From an uncultured Rhizobiaceae group bacterium (GTDB lineage: Bacteria; Pseudomonadota; Alphaproteobacteria; Rhizobiales; Rhizobiaceae): a DNA stretch of 9,361 nt. Below the pieces are notes generated by a model, which ran no database searches, was not told the DNA's origin, and saw only the letters and a list, made by a program, of their open reading frames with translations. Both the position numbers and the translations under genes were made by a program. The DNA is taken from NCBI GenBank assembly GCA_938009335.1, contig CALLHT010000134.1, positions 1-9,361 of the forward strand, written 5' to 3'. Positions 1-7,627 of this stretch are shown one piece after another (positions within the stretch are counted from its first letter, which is position 1; each line of letters opens with the position of its first letter).

Positions 1-10
1 TAATCAGGGA

Positions 11-36
11 GGTTAAGCTAACCGCTCTTTAGAGCG
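11..36 (-). repeat. Tandem inverted repeats downstream of glpV
   Basis: Two adjoining perfect inverted repeats lie just after the glpV stop codon. The first is a 6-bp arm pair at 23-28 and 31-36 (CGCTCT / AGAGCG on the plus strand) with a 2-base centre. The second is a 5-bp arm pair at 11-15 and 19-23 (GGTTA / TAACC) with a 3-base centre. They share base 23. As minus-strand RNA they would follow glpV directly. There is no run of T after them, so this does not look like an intrinsic terminator. It is more likely an intercistronic structure, perhaps protecting the 3' end of glpV before a downstream gene such as glpK. No function is demonstrated. Confidence 0.45.
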
Positions 37-42
37 CAAGCC

Positions 43-1764
43 TTACTGCCAGCTTTTGATCAGCTCATCATATGCAATGGTTTCACCCGCAGGTTTCTCG
101 TTTGCAATTTTGGCGAAAGGTGCTCCCGGCCGCTCGAGCCAAACGGAAGCATCTTCAGGCTCATTCATTTTCGGACCGATATCTCCTTGAACACCAGCAC
201 GCTCTAAACGTTCCAGAACTTTTTCCTGTGCTGCACACAGACTGTCCAAAGCTTCCTGAGCAGATTTTGCGCCAGACATTGCATCACCGATATTCTGCCA
301 CCAAAGCTGGGCAAGTTTCGGATAATCAGGCACATTGGTACCAGTTGGTGACCATTGAACACGAGCTGGCGAACGATAGAACTCGATCAAACCGCCAAGC
401 TTATCGGCACGCTGTGTGAAGTGATCGGAGTTGATGGTAGATTCACGAATGAACGTCAAACCAACGTCAGACTTTTTCAGATCGACAGTCTTAGACGTTA
501 CGAACTGTGCGTAAAGCCAAGCAGCTTTGGCACGATCAACCGGGGTTGATTTCATCAGAGTCCACGAACCTGCATCCTGATAGCCAACCTTCTGACCATC
601 TTTCCAGTAAACGCCGTGCGGAGAAGGTGCCATCCGCCACTTCGGCGTACCGTCTTCATTCATGACCGGAAGGTCAGGTTTAACGGTTGCAGCCGTAAAC
701 GCTGTATACCAGAACATTTGCTGGGCAACGTTACCTTGAGCTGGAATTGGGCCGGCTTCGCCAAAGGTCATACCCGCTGCTTCTGGCGGAGAATAGTTTT
801 TCAACCAGTCAATCGCCTTCTCAACCGCGTAAACCGCTGCAGGCGAGTTGGTCGCACCACCGCGAGCAACACATGAACCCACAGGCTGTGAGTTTTCATT
901 CACACGAATACCCCACTCATCGACAGGGAGGCCGTTTGGTTCGCCTGAATCACCCATACCCGCCATAGACATCCACGCATCCGTATAACGCCATCCAAGC
1001 GATGGATCTTTCTTGCCGTAATCCATGTTGCCATAGACTTTGCCTTCAACGCCAAGGCGCGAAAGATCGCGTCCTGTGAAGAACTCGGCAATATCCTCAT
1101 AGGCTGACCAGTTCACAGGCACGCCAAGATCGTAGCCATACTTTGCTTTAAAGTCGGCCTTGTTTTGATCATCATTGAACCAGTCATACCGGAACCAATA
1201 CAAGTTCGCGAACTGCTGGTCCGGAAGCTGATAGAGTTTACCGTCTGGCGCTGTTGTGAAGGATGTGCCGATAAAATCGTCAACATCGAGCCCCGGGTTG
1301 GTAACGTCTTTGCCTTCGCCAGACATCCAGTCTGTAAGGTTGCGGACTTGCTGATAACGCCAGTGCGTGCCGATCAAATCGGAATCGTTGACGTAGCCAT
1401 CATAAATGTTTTCGCCCGATTGCATTTGCGTTTGCAGTTTCTCGACCACATCACCCTCACCGATCAGGTCATGTGTCACTTTAATGCCAGTAATAGCCGT
1501 GAAAGCGGGAGCCAGAACTTTCGACTCATACTCATGCGTTCCAATGGTTTCCGAAACTACTTTGATGTCCATCCCGGCAAACGGTTTGGCCGCGTTGATG
1601 AAAAACTCCATCTCGGCCTTTTGCTCTGCTTCGGAAAGCACCGATAGTCCGCCAATTTCTTCCGCTAGAAACTTCTCGGCCGCGGCCATATCAGCTTGGG
1701 CATTCGCACCCATCGCCAGGAGCATGACAGCACTCGCTGCCGTGGAAAGTAGATAATTTCGCAT
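43..1764 (-). CDS. glpV: Periplasmic solute-binding protein of a glycerol ABC transporter
   Basis: This 573-residue protein is the likely periplasmic receptor that delivers glycerol to the GlpP/GlpQ permease. The N-terminus is a classic Sec signal: basic MRNY, a hydrophobic stretch at about residues 5-20, then ANAQA with predicted cleavage after residue 24. About 40 helix-prone, charged residues precede the first strand of the binding fold (DIKVVSETIGTHEY, near residue 66). The rest has the character of extracellular solute-binding family 1 proteins but is long for that class, as expected for the rhizobial GlpV type. Only two cysteines occur in the mature chain (residues 298 and 510), so a disulfide is possible. 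The ATG at 1764 is chosen because GGGAGG lies 8 bases upstream; an in-frame TTG at 1770 is too close to that site. The identity rests mainly on the operon context. The substrate could also be a related polyol. Confidence 0.88.
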   Translation of the reverse strand: MRNYLLSTAASAVMLLAMGANAQADMAAAEKFLAEEIGGLSVLSEAEQKAEMEFFINAAKPFAGMDIKVVSETIGTHEYESKVLAPAFTAITGIKVTHDLIGEGDVVEKLQTQMQSGENIYDGYVNDSDLIGTHWRYQQVRNLTDWMSGEGKDVTNPGLDVDDFIGTSFTTAPDGKLYQLPDQQFANLYWFRYDWFNDDQNKADFKAKYGYDLGVPVNWSAYEDIAEFFTGRDLSRLGVEGKVYGNMDYGKKDPSLGWRYTDAWMSMAGMGDSGEPNGLPVDEWGIRVNENSQPVGSCVARGGATNSPAAVYAVEKAIDWLKNYSPPEAAGMTFGEAGPIPAQGNVAQQMFWYTAFTAATVKPDLPVMNEDGTPKWRMAPSPHGVYWKDGQKVGYQDAGSWTLMKSTPVDRAKAAWLYAQFVTSKTVDLKKSDVGLTFIRESTINSDHFTQRADKLGGLIEFYRSPARVQWSPTGTNVPDYPKLAQLWWQNIGDAMSGAKSAQEALDSLCAAQEKVLERLERAGVQGDIGPKMNEPEDASVWLERPGAPFAKIANEKPAGETIAYDELIKSWQ

Positions 1765-1770
1765 TCTCAA

Positions 1771-1777
1771 TTCCTCC
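1771..1777 (-). promoter_or_regulatory. Strong ribosome binding site that fixes the glpV start
   Basis: On the minus strand GGGAGG ends 8 bases before the ATG at 1764. An alternative in-frame TTG at 1770 would leave only about 2 bases of spacing, so the ATG is the more credible start. The strong site fits the need for many binding-protein copies per permease. Confidence 0.7.
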
Positions 1778-1806
1778 CTTGAGTCTTACAACATTTGTGC
1801 AAAGCA

Positions 1807-1816
1807 GGAACGTTCC
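1807..1816. repeat. Perfect palindrome GGAACGTTCC in the glpU-glpV gap
   Basis: A perfect 10-bp palindrome sits in the 76-bp gap between the DUF2160 gene and glpV, the widest gap downstream of glpD. A looser inverted repeat (GCGTTT at 1824-1829 with AAACGC at 1855-1860) lies beside it and runs into the end of glpU. I see no convincing promoter in the gap. RNA processing or stability control between permease and binding-protein messages is plausible, but nothing here demonstrates it. Confidence 0.35.
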
Positions 1817-1840
1817 AAACTTCGCGTTTCTAAAAAGCAA

Positions 1841-2122
1841 TCAAACGGTTTTGAAAACGCAAACAGCGTAAACCAATGAAATTGCCATAGCCCACCAGAG
1901 GCTTGGACCAACAAGTCCAAGCCAGGCAAGATGGATAAAAGCGCTGCCAAGCAGCGAGATAAACAAACGGTCACCGCGGGTTGTCTCGAAACGTAGAATA
2001 CCCACGCGCGGGTTCCCTCCCGGTGAAAAATATTCCCAAACACACATCGCCAGTATGCAACTTATAATTCCCATCCAAAACAGTGCGGTGGGCAAGGTCC
2101 AAGCCATCCATGACAGGTTCAT
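1841..2122 (-). CDS. glpU: DUF2160 small integral membrane protein in the glycerol transporter operon (GlpU-like)
   Basis: This 93-residue, strongly hydrophobic protein has three probable membrane segments (about residues 9-29, 54-72 and 74-90). The loop between the first two carries the charged sequence NPRVGILRFETTRGDRLF (about residues 37-54), which resembles the conserved core of the DUF2160 family as I remember it. No catalytic motif is visible. The start is the ATG at 2122: a GGAGGA site overlaps the glpQ stop codon and ends a few bases upstream, whereas a longer reading to 2179 would intrude into glpQ without such a site. The gene begins 10 bp after glpQ, so translation is probably coupled. 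DUF2160 genes are known companions of this type of transporter, suggesting an accessory or assembly subunit in the inner membrane. The actual function is unknown to me. The symbol follows my recollection of the Rhizobium leguminosarum naming. Confidence 0.85.
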   Translation of the reverse strand: MNLSWMAWTLPTALFWMGIISCILAMCVWEYFSPGGNPRVGILRFETTRGDRLFISLLGSAFIHLAWLGLVGPSLWWAMAISLVYAVCVFKTV

Positions 2123-2132
2123 GTTTCTCCTC

Positions 2133-3026
2133 CTATACCCGGCCCAGGGCAAAGCCCTTGGCGATGTAGTTTCTGACAAAATAAATCACGAGTGCGCCGG
2201 GAATGATCGTCAACACTCCAGCAGCAGCCAGTACGCCCCAATCCACACCGGAGGCACCAACAGTTCGCGTCATGATCGCAGCAATTGGCTTTGCGTCCGT
2301 CGTTGTCAACGTCCGCGCGATCAACAGTTCCACCCATGAGAACATGAAACAGAAGAACGCTGCAACTCCAATTCCGGAAGCAATCAACGGCGTAAAAATC
2401 TTGATGAAAAATTTGGGGAACGAATATCCGTCAATATATGCGGTTTCATCGATTTCCTTTGGAACGCCGGACATAAAGCCCTCGAGGATCCAAACAGCCA
2501 ACGGCACGTTAAAAAGACAATGCGCCAAGGCAACCGCAATATGGGTATCGATCAGCCCAAATGCTGAGTAGAGCTGAAAGAACGGCAATACAAAAACCGC
2601 AGCCGGTGCCATACGGTTTGACAGCAACCAGAAGAACATGTGCTTGTCGCCCAGAAAACGATATCGCGAAAACGCATATGCAGCGGGAAGCGCCACACAG
2701 ATCGAGATCATGGTATTCAATCCGACATAGATCAACGAATTGATATAGCCCGTATACCAAGATGCATCAGTGAAGATGACTTTATAATTTTGCAGCGTCG
2801 GGTTTGCGGGAAACAGAGTAAAGGTCGACAAAATCTCCTGATTGGTTTTGAAGCTCATGTTGATCAACCAATAGATCGGCAGCATCAAAAACAAGATATA
2901 TAAACCCGGTACCAACCAGCGCGTTACGCTCTTACGATCAAAACGATTTTGAGCGCGAACTGTGGTTGTATCCATGTTGCTTATAGGCGATGTCGCGGCA
3001 GTTTTTACGCCTGTTTGAGTGGTCAT
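2133..3026 (-). CDS. glpQ: ABC transporter permease (glycerol uptake), MalG-like subunit
   Basis: This 297-residue inner-membrane permease has about six hydrophobic segments (near residues 38-58, 97-119, 130-150, 160-182, 215-235 and 268-285). Before them is a roughly 35-residue polar N-terminal tail, longer than usual for a MalG-type subunit. The cytoplasmic coupling loop that docks on the ATPase is clear: EIDETAYIDGYSFPKFF, residues 191-207, followed by P213, matching the EAA pattern of binding-protein-dependent permeases. The ATG overlaps the glpP stop codon by one base (TGATG), a sign of translational coupling. GlpP is the likely partner subunit. The symbol follows rhizobial glycerol-operon usage and must not be confused with enterobacterial glpQ, the glycerophosphodiester phosphodiesterase. 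Confidence 0.9.
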   Translation of the reverse strand: MTTQTGVKTAATSPISNMDTTTVRAQNRFDRKSVTRWLVPGLYILFLMLPIYWLINMSFKTNQEILSTFTLFPANPTLQNYKVIFTDASWYTGYINSLIYVGLNTMISICVALPAAYAFSRYRFLGDKHMFFWLLSNRMAPAAVFVLPFFQLYSAFGLIDTHIAVALAHCLFNVPLAVWILEGFMSGVPKEIDETAYIDGYSFPKFFIKIFTPLIASGIGVAAFFCFMFSWVELLIARTLTTTDAKPIAAIMTRTVGASGVDWGVLAAAGVLTIIPGALVIYFVRNYIAKGFALGRV

Positions 3027-3913
3027 CAGTCATCCACCCTTTCATCGGGTTTATCGACGCCGACATTGCTCATCACCGTGAAGAACACATAACAGACGGT
3101 AAGAACAATCAGCTGATAAACGAGGGACATTGCAGCGGCAGGTCCCAAATCAAATTGACCAATCGCTTGCTTGACGAGATCAATAGACATGAAGGTTGTT
3201 GAATTACCCGGACCGCCACCTGTAAGAACAAATGGCTCCGTGTAGATCATGAAGGAATCCATAAATCGAAGCAGGAACGCGATGATGAGCACGCCCCGGA
3301 TTTTCGGCAATTGAATGTATCGAAAGACAGACCATTTAGACGCCCCATCAATGCGAGCTGCCTGATAATAAGCTTCAGGAATTGAAACGAGACCAGCATA
3401 GCACAAAAGCACGACCAAACTGGTCCAATGCCAGACATCCATAAGAATAATCGTCGCCCAAGCATCGAATACATTGCTAGCGTAATTATACTCAAACCCA
3501 AGTTGCGAGAGAGTATATCCCAGAAGGCCGATATCGGCTCGCCCAAAAATCTGCCAGATCGTTCCGACCACGTTCCAAGGAATAAGCAGCGGAAGCGCCA
3601 TTAAGACCAGACATACCGGAACCCAGATGCCTTTCTTAGGCATGGTCAACGCAATCGCAATACCGAGCGGAATTTCAATTGTTAGAATGATCGCTGAAAA
3701 AAGGAGATTTCTACCAAGCGCATCCCAAAAGCGCTCAGAACGTAACACATCCTGGAACCATTCGGTGCCCGCCCAGAAGAACTGGTTGTTTCCGAATGTG
3801 TCCTGAACAGAATAGTTCACAACAGTCATGATTGGGATGATCGCGCTTATTGCCACCAAAAGAAAAACCGGAATGACGAGAAGCCAGGCTTTATTGTTGT
3901 AGGTCTTTTCCAC
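3026..3913 (-). CDS. glpP: ABC transporter permease (glycerol uptake), MalF-like/UgpA-like subunit
   Basis: This 295-residue permease has about six membrane segments, the first near residues 9-30 and the last near 263-281. Its coupling loop EAYYQAARIDGASKWSVF (residues 180-197, then P203) is a near-textbook EAA motif. The conserved TGGGPGNST stretch (residues 231-239) is typical of MalF/UgpA-type subunits. The start codon is GTG at 3913, two bases after the glpT stop codon. GGGAGG six bases upstream supports it. The protein pairs with GlpQ to form the transmembrane channel, and its coupling helix should contact one of the two different ATPases, GlpS or GlpT. The sequence does not say which. 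Confidence 0.91.
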   Translation of the reverse strand: MEKTYNNKAWLLVIPVFLLVAISAIIPIMTVVNYSVQDTFGNNQFFWAGTEWFQDVLRSERFWDALGRNLLFSAIILTIEIPLGIAIALTMPKKGIWVPVCLVLMALPLLIPWNVVGTIWQIFGRADIGLLGYTLSQLGFEYNYASNVFDAWATIILMDVWHWTSLVVLLCYAGLVSIPEAYYQAARIDGASKWSVFRYIQLPKIRGVLIIAFLLRFMDSFMIYTEPFVLTGGGPGNSTTFMSIDLVKQAIGQFDLGPAAAMSLVYQLIVLTVCYVFFTVMSNVGVDKPDERVDD

Positions 3914-3915
3914 GA

Positions 3916-4989
3916 TCAGCCTCCCACCCTGACAAGATGCGAGTCCTGATAAATATTTATCCGGCTGGCATCGAATTGAAGTTTAGGATCAGTAGGAACC
4001 GGCTCACCTTCTCTCAGCACCGCGTTTACCGAATGCCCTTCCAAATTCGCCCTAACGATCTTGAAGCGACCGATATTCTCAACCGCTTCAATCTGTGCAG
4101 AAACCCCTTTTTTACCGGATGACAATGAGACGAATTCGGGACGTATGCCCAACTCAATTTGACCATCGGTGAGATTGTATCCGTTCACCAGATCCACCTT
4201 GGCGTTTCCTATGCTCGCTGTTTTCCCTTTGATTTCGCAAGGTAGAACATTCATGCCGGGCGAACCGATGAAATATCCCACGAACGTATGGGCGGGTTGA
4301 TCAAACAGCTCTTCTGGTGTCCCGATCTGAACGACTTCGCCTTCATACATCACGACCACCTTATCCGCGAAGGTAAGTGCTTCTGTCTGATCATGGGTCA
4401 CATAGATCATGGTATGGCCAAGCTGACGGTGAAGCTCTTTCAGCTTTGTCCGCAACTGCCATTTCATATGCGGGTCAATCACCGTAAGCGGTTCGTCGAA
4501 CAGAATTGCATTCACGTCGTAGCGCACAAGGCCGCGACCCAATGAGATTTTTTGCTTTTCATCTGCCGTTAAGCCGCGTGCTTTACGATCTGCCTTTTCT
4601 GACAAATCCAACACTTCAATCATTTCTGTAACGCGTTTTGTGATTTCGTCTTGCGGCACTTTCCGGTTCATCAGTGGAAAGGCCAAATTCTGGCGCACCG
4701 TCATCGTGTCATAGATGACAGGGAACTGGAAAACCTGCGCAATGTTTCGCTCTTCAGGTTGCAGATGCGTCACATCTTGCCCATCAAACTTGATATGCCC
4801 TCTGGAGGGAACCAAAAGACCAGAGATAATATTCAACAACGTCGTCTTACCGCATCCAGAAGGTCCCAGTAGAGCGTAAGCACCTCCATCTTCCCACTCA
4901 TAATCCAGCTCCTTCAAAGCAAAATCAGCCGGCGTCTGCGGATTTGGGTAGTAGGAATGTCCCAGATTTTCGAGGGTGATACTTGCCAT
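3916..4989 (-). CDS. glpT: ABC transporter ATPase with degenerate signature motif (glycerol uptake)
   Basis: This 357-residue MalK-type ATPase has an N-terminal nucleotide-binding domain (about 1-235) and a C-terminal TOBE-like regulatory domain, with GIRPEFVSL as a recognisable element. Seen directly: Walker A GPSGCGKTT (42-50), Q-loop Q88, Walker B AILFDE with D165 and E166, and switch histidine H199 in YVTHDQ. The signature motif is abnormal: where LSGGQ is expected the protein reads LTADE (140-144), followed by KQKISLGRGLV. The D-loop is LTVID instead of the usual SALD type. The gene is intact and the remaining motifs are well kept, so this is a specialised subunit rather than a decaying gene. 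It starts 8 bp after glpS. Its likely partner is GlpS, whose signature is intact but whose switch histidine is missing. The symbol follows rhizobial usage and is unrelated to the E. coli glycerol-3-phosphate antiporter GlpT. Confidence 0.9.
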   Translation of the reverse strand: MASITLENLGHSYYPNPQTPADFALKELDYEWEDGGAYALLGPSGCGKTTLLNIISGLLVPSRGHIKFDGQDVTHLQPEERNIAQVFQFPVIYDTMTVRQNLAFPLMNRKVPQDEITKRVTEMIEVLDLSEKADRKARGLTADEKQKISLGRGLVRYDVNAILFDEPLTVIDPHMKWQLRTKLKELHRQLGHTMIYVTHDQTEALTFADKVVVMYEGEVVQIGTPEELFDQPAHTFVGYFIGSPGMNVLPCEIKGKTASIGNAKVDLVNGYNLTDGQIELGIRPEFVSLSSGKKGVSAQIEAVENIGRFKIVRANLEGHSVNAVLREGEPVPTDPKLQFDASRINIYQDSHLVRVGG

Positions 4990-4997
4990 GACTGAGT

Positions 4998-6080
4998 TTA
5001 CCCCTCACCGCTAATTTCAGGAGCATGAACAAGGGTATCATCTTGATCAAAAACAAACAGGCTATCAGGCTTTAAATAGGCTGGAACCAGGTCATCAACG
5101 TCAACACGATGTACGCCGTGAACCAAAGCAACCATATGGCTATCGTTGCTGCGTAAGTGAATGAAACTCTCTGACCCCGTGATTTCAGTAGTTGAAACCT
5201 GGCACTCCAGTTTCGTAGATTTTCCTGAAGGCTTTTCCAACCACATATGGTGTGGCCGCACACCCAAGCTATAGGAACCATCGGGAAGCCCAGTAACTTT
5301 TTTTGGAACATCAATTCGCTTACCATCGAAGACAAAGTCTTTTCCGGTTTTCTCTACCTTAAGGACATTCATGGGAGGGTCTGAAAAGGTTTGAGCAGTC
5401 AGCATGTCAGATGGGCGATTGTACACTTCGATTGTACGATCAATCTGGGTTACGCGACCTTCGTGCATGGTTGCGGTTTTCCCGCCTAACAACAAAGCCT
5501 CCTGCGGTTCTGTTGTTGCGTACACAAAAATTGCACCGGTCTCCGCAAATATCTTTGGAAGTTCTATGCGCAGTTCTTCACGCAATTTGTAGTCAAGATT
5601 AGCGAGTGGCTCATCCAACAAAACCAATTCCGCGTCTTTTACGAGTGCCCTTGCAAGGGCCGTTCGCTGTTGCTGTCCGCCGGATAAGTTGAGAGGCGTT
5701 CGATCCAAATAGGGCGTAAGCTTCATCAGTTCAGCAGCCTCATTGACCCGCTGGTCAATGGTTGCACGATCAAGTCCGAGCACTCTCATTGGAGATGCAA
5801 TGTTTTCATAAACGGTCATTGCCGGATAGTTGATGAATTGCTGATAGACCATCGCCACGTTTCGTTTTTGGACCGGCATACCGACAACATTGTTGCCATT
5901 CATCAAGACCTCTCCAGAAGTGGGTCGATCAAGACCTGCCATCAAGCGCATCAGAGAGGTTTTTCCTGAGAGCGTTGGGCCTAAGAGTACATTTACTGAC
6001 CCTCGCTCTAATGTGATCGAAACATCATTGATATGAAGGCTATTGCCAACCTGTTTGGAGATGTTGCGTAACTCAAGCAT
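4998..6080 (-). CDS. glpS: ABC transporter ATPase lacking the switch histidine (glycerol uptake)
   Basis: This 360-residue MalK-type ATPase has a nucleotide-binding domain (about 1-230) and a C-terminal TOBE-like domain containing LGVRPHHMWLE. Seen directly: Walker A GPTLSGKTS (34-42), an unusual but conforming P-loop; Q-loop Q80; a fully canonical signature LSGGQQQR (132-139); Walker B ELVLLDE with D156 and E157; and D-loop LANLD. The H-loop is broken: the usual YVTHDQ reads YATTEP (187-192), so threonine 190 replaces the histidine that positions the gamma-phosphate. The catalytic glutamate is retained. The gene starts 9 bp after glpD, so it is co-transcribed with it. In a heterodimer with GlpT, its weak half-site would face GlpT's weak signature. 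Confidence 0.91.
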   Translation of the reverse strand: MLELRNISKQVGNSLHINDVSITLERGSVNVLLGPTLSGKTSLMRLMAGLDRPTSGEVLMNGNNVVGMPVQKRNVAMVYQQFINYPAMTVYENIASPMRVLGLDRATIDQRVNEAAELMKLTPYLDRTPLNLSGGQQQRTALARALVKDAELVLLDEPLANLDYKLREELRIELPKIFAETGAIFVYATTEPQEALLLGGKTATMHEGRVTQIDRTIEVYNRPSDMLTAQTFSDPPMNVLKVEKTGKDFVFDGKRIDVPKKVTGLPDGSYSLGVRPHHMWLEKPSGKSTKLECQVSTTEITGSESFIHLRSNDSHMVALVHGVHRVDVDDLVPAYLKPDSLFVFDQDDTLVHAPEISGEG

Positions 6081-6089
6081 TGTTCACCA

Positions 6090-7607
6090 TCACCCCGCCA
6101 TCACTTCCCTTGATTGTAGGTTTTCTGCGATAAAGGCCTCCAGCTTGGATTTCTCCTTTTTGGAAAACCTAATACCGAGCTTGGAACGCCGCCACAAAAC
6201 ATCATCTGCTGTCTGCGCCCATTCGTTTTCAATCAGATAACGAACTTCAGCTTCACTCAAACCATTGCCAAAATCGATTCCCATATCAGCTTCAGACTTT
6301 GCGCCTTGAAACACATCATACACTTTCATCCCGTAAGCGCGAACAAGCCTTTCGGTTAGGCCAACATCTAAGAACGAAAACTGTTCGCGAACGTTCGCTA
6401 CCAGTTGCTCATACTCTTCGACGCTAAATTCACCACCGGGAAGTGTGCTGCGTTCAGTCCACGGACTTCCTGTATTTCCGATAATGCTGCCGATCTTTTC
6501 CAGCATCGTTTCTGCAAGCCGCCGATAGGTAGTTATCTTACCGCCAAAAATATTGATGAATTTGAGACTACCTTCGGTTTCCGTTTTCAGAACATAATCC
6601 CGCGTTGCTTCCTGTGCTTTAGAAGCGCCATCGTCATAGAGCGGCCTTACGCCGGAATAGGTCCATACGATATCATCAGGCGTAATCGGTTCTTTAAAAT
6701 ATTCGCTTGCTCCTTCACACAGATAGTCAATTTCTTGAGGCGAGATTCTGACATCCCCCGGATCGCCTTCGTAATCCTGATCGGTTGTTCCTATCAGCGT
6801 GTAGTTTTGCTCGTAAGGAATGGCAAAGAATATCCGCTCATCTGAATTCTGGAAAAAATAAGCTTTCGGGTGATCAAATTTCTTGCGAATAACAATATGA
6901 CTACCCTGCACAAGGCGGATGTTTTTGACGTCATTCTTCCCCATAGATTGTTTCAGAATATCGTCCACCCACGGGCCGCCTGCATTGACAATAAGTTTGG
7001 CAAAAACTGTTCGGCTCTTTCCGGTATTTGTCGCCTGAAGGTCAATCTCCCATAGGTCCTGCGTCTGCCGTGCAGAAACGACTTTGGTTCTCGTATGAAT
7101 GTCAGCACCCCGCTCATGTGCATCCATCGCATTTAGAATAACCAAGCGCGAGTCGTTCACCCAGCAATCCGAATATTCGAAGGCTTTTGTGAATTCGTCT
7201 TTCAATACCCCCCCCACTTCGTCGTTCTTCAACTGTAAGACACGAGTGCCAGGGAGGATTTTTCTGCCCCCGAGATTGTCGTAGAGAAACAGACCCAACC
7301 GCAGCAGCCAAGCAGGTCGCAATCCCTTGTGGTGTGGAAGGATGAACCGCATCGGCCAGATAATGTGCGGAGCCATTTTCAATAAGACTTCGCGCTCCAT
7401 CAATGCTTCGCGCACCAAGCGAAACTCATAATGCTCGAGGTAGCGCAAGCCACCATGTATGAGTTTAGTAGACCATGAGGAGGTGCCAGATCCCAAATCG
7501 TTCATCTCTGCCAAACCCACAGAGTAGCCACGACCAACCGCGTCACGAGCAATGCCGCAGCCGTTTATGCCGCCGCCAATAACAAATATATCGTAGACTT
7601 TCGCCAC
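6090..7607 (-). CDS. glpD: FAD-dependent glycerol-3-phosphate dehydrogenase
   Basis: GlpD oxidises glycerol-3-phosphate to dihydroxyacetone phosphate at the inner membrane and passes electrons to the quinone pool. The 505 residues are close to the roughly 500 of E. coli GlpD. The N-terminal dinucleotide fold is clear: DIFVIGGGINGCG (6-18), with E34 at the end of the second strand. SSWSTKLIHGGLRYLE (43-58) is the conserved family segment following it. GVRPLYDD (319-326, R321) and GGKITTYR (355-362, K357) match conserved substrate/FAD-site regions. A DAO_C-type domain follows, about 395-490, with WRRSKLG at 472-478. The GTG at 7607 is preferred over the GTG at 7625 because GGGAG lies 6 bases upstream of it and the family motif then begins at the usual distance. 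The gene heads the operon, so oxidation and uptake are coupled in expression. The dimeric anaerobic GlpA type is less likely, as no partner subunits are present. Confidence 0.95.
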   Translation of the reverse strand: MAKVYDIFVIGGGINGCGIARDAVGRGYSVGLAEMNDLGSGTSSWSTKLIHGGLRYLEHYEFRLVREALMEREVLLKMAPHIIWPMRFILPHHKGLRPAWLLRLGLFLYDNLGGRKILPGTRVLQLKNDEVGGVLKDEFTKAFEYSDCWVNDSRLVILNAMDAHERGADIHTRTKVVSARQTQDLWEIDLQATNTGKSRTVFAKLIVNAGGPWVDDILKQSMGKNDVKNIRLVQGSHIVIRKKFDHPKAYFFQNSDERIFFAIPYEQNYTLIGTTDQDYEGDPGDVRISPQEIDYLCEGASEYFKEPITPDDIVWTYSGVRPLYDDGASKAQEATRDYVLKTETEGSLKFINIFGGKITTYRRLAETMLEKIGSIIGNTGSPWTERSTLPGGEFSVEEYEQLVANVREQFSFLDVGLTERLVRAYGMKVYDVFQGAKSEADMGIDFGNGLSEAEVRYLIENEWAQTADDVLWRRSKLGIRFSKKEKSKLEAFIAENLQSREVMAG

Positions 7608-7627
7608 GATGCTCTCCCAAGACACCA

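Noticed and set aside
1165..1647. A 160-codon plus-strand open frame inside glpV.
   Set aside because: It lies antisense to a strongly supported coding region, has no ribosome binding site or family features, and reads as a shadow of glpV codon usage.
3026..4989. Interpretation of the transporter as the Ugp glycerol-3-phosphate importer (UgpABCE).
   Set aside because: Ugp uses one ATPase gene and no DUF2160 protein. Here there are two different ATPases, a DUF2160 gene and an unusually long binding protein next to glpD and glpR, which fits the rhizobial glycerol transporter better.
7514..7625. The longer glpD start at the GTG at 7625.
   Set aside because: It adds six residues before the usual N-terminus and has no good ribosome binding site, while the GTG at 7607 has GGGAG six bases upstream.
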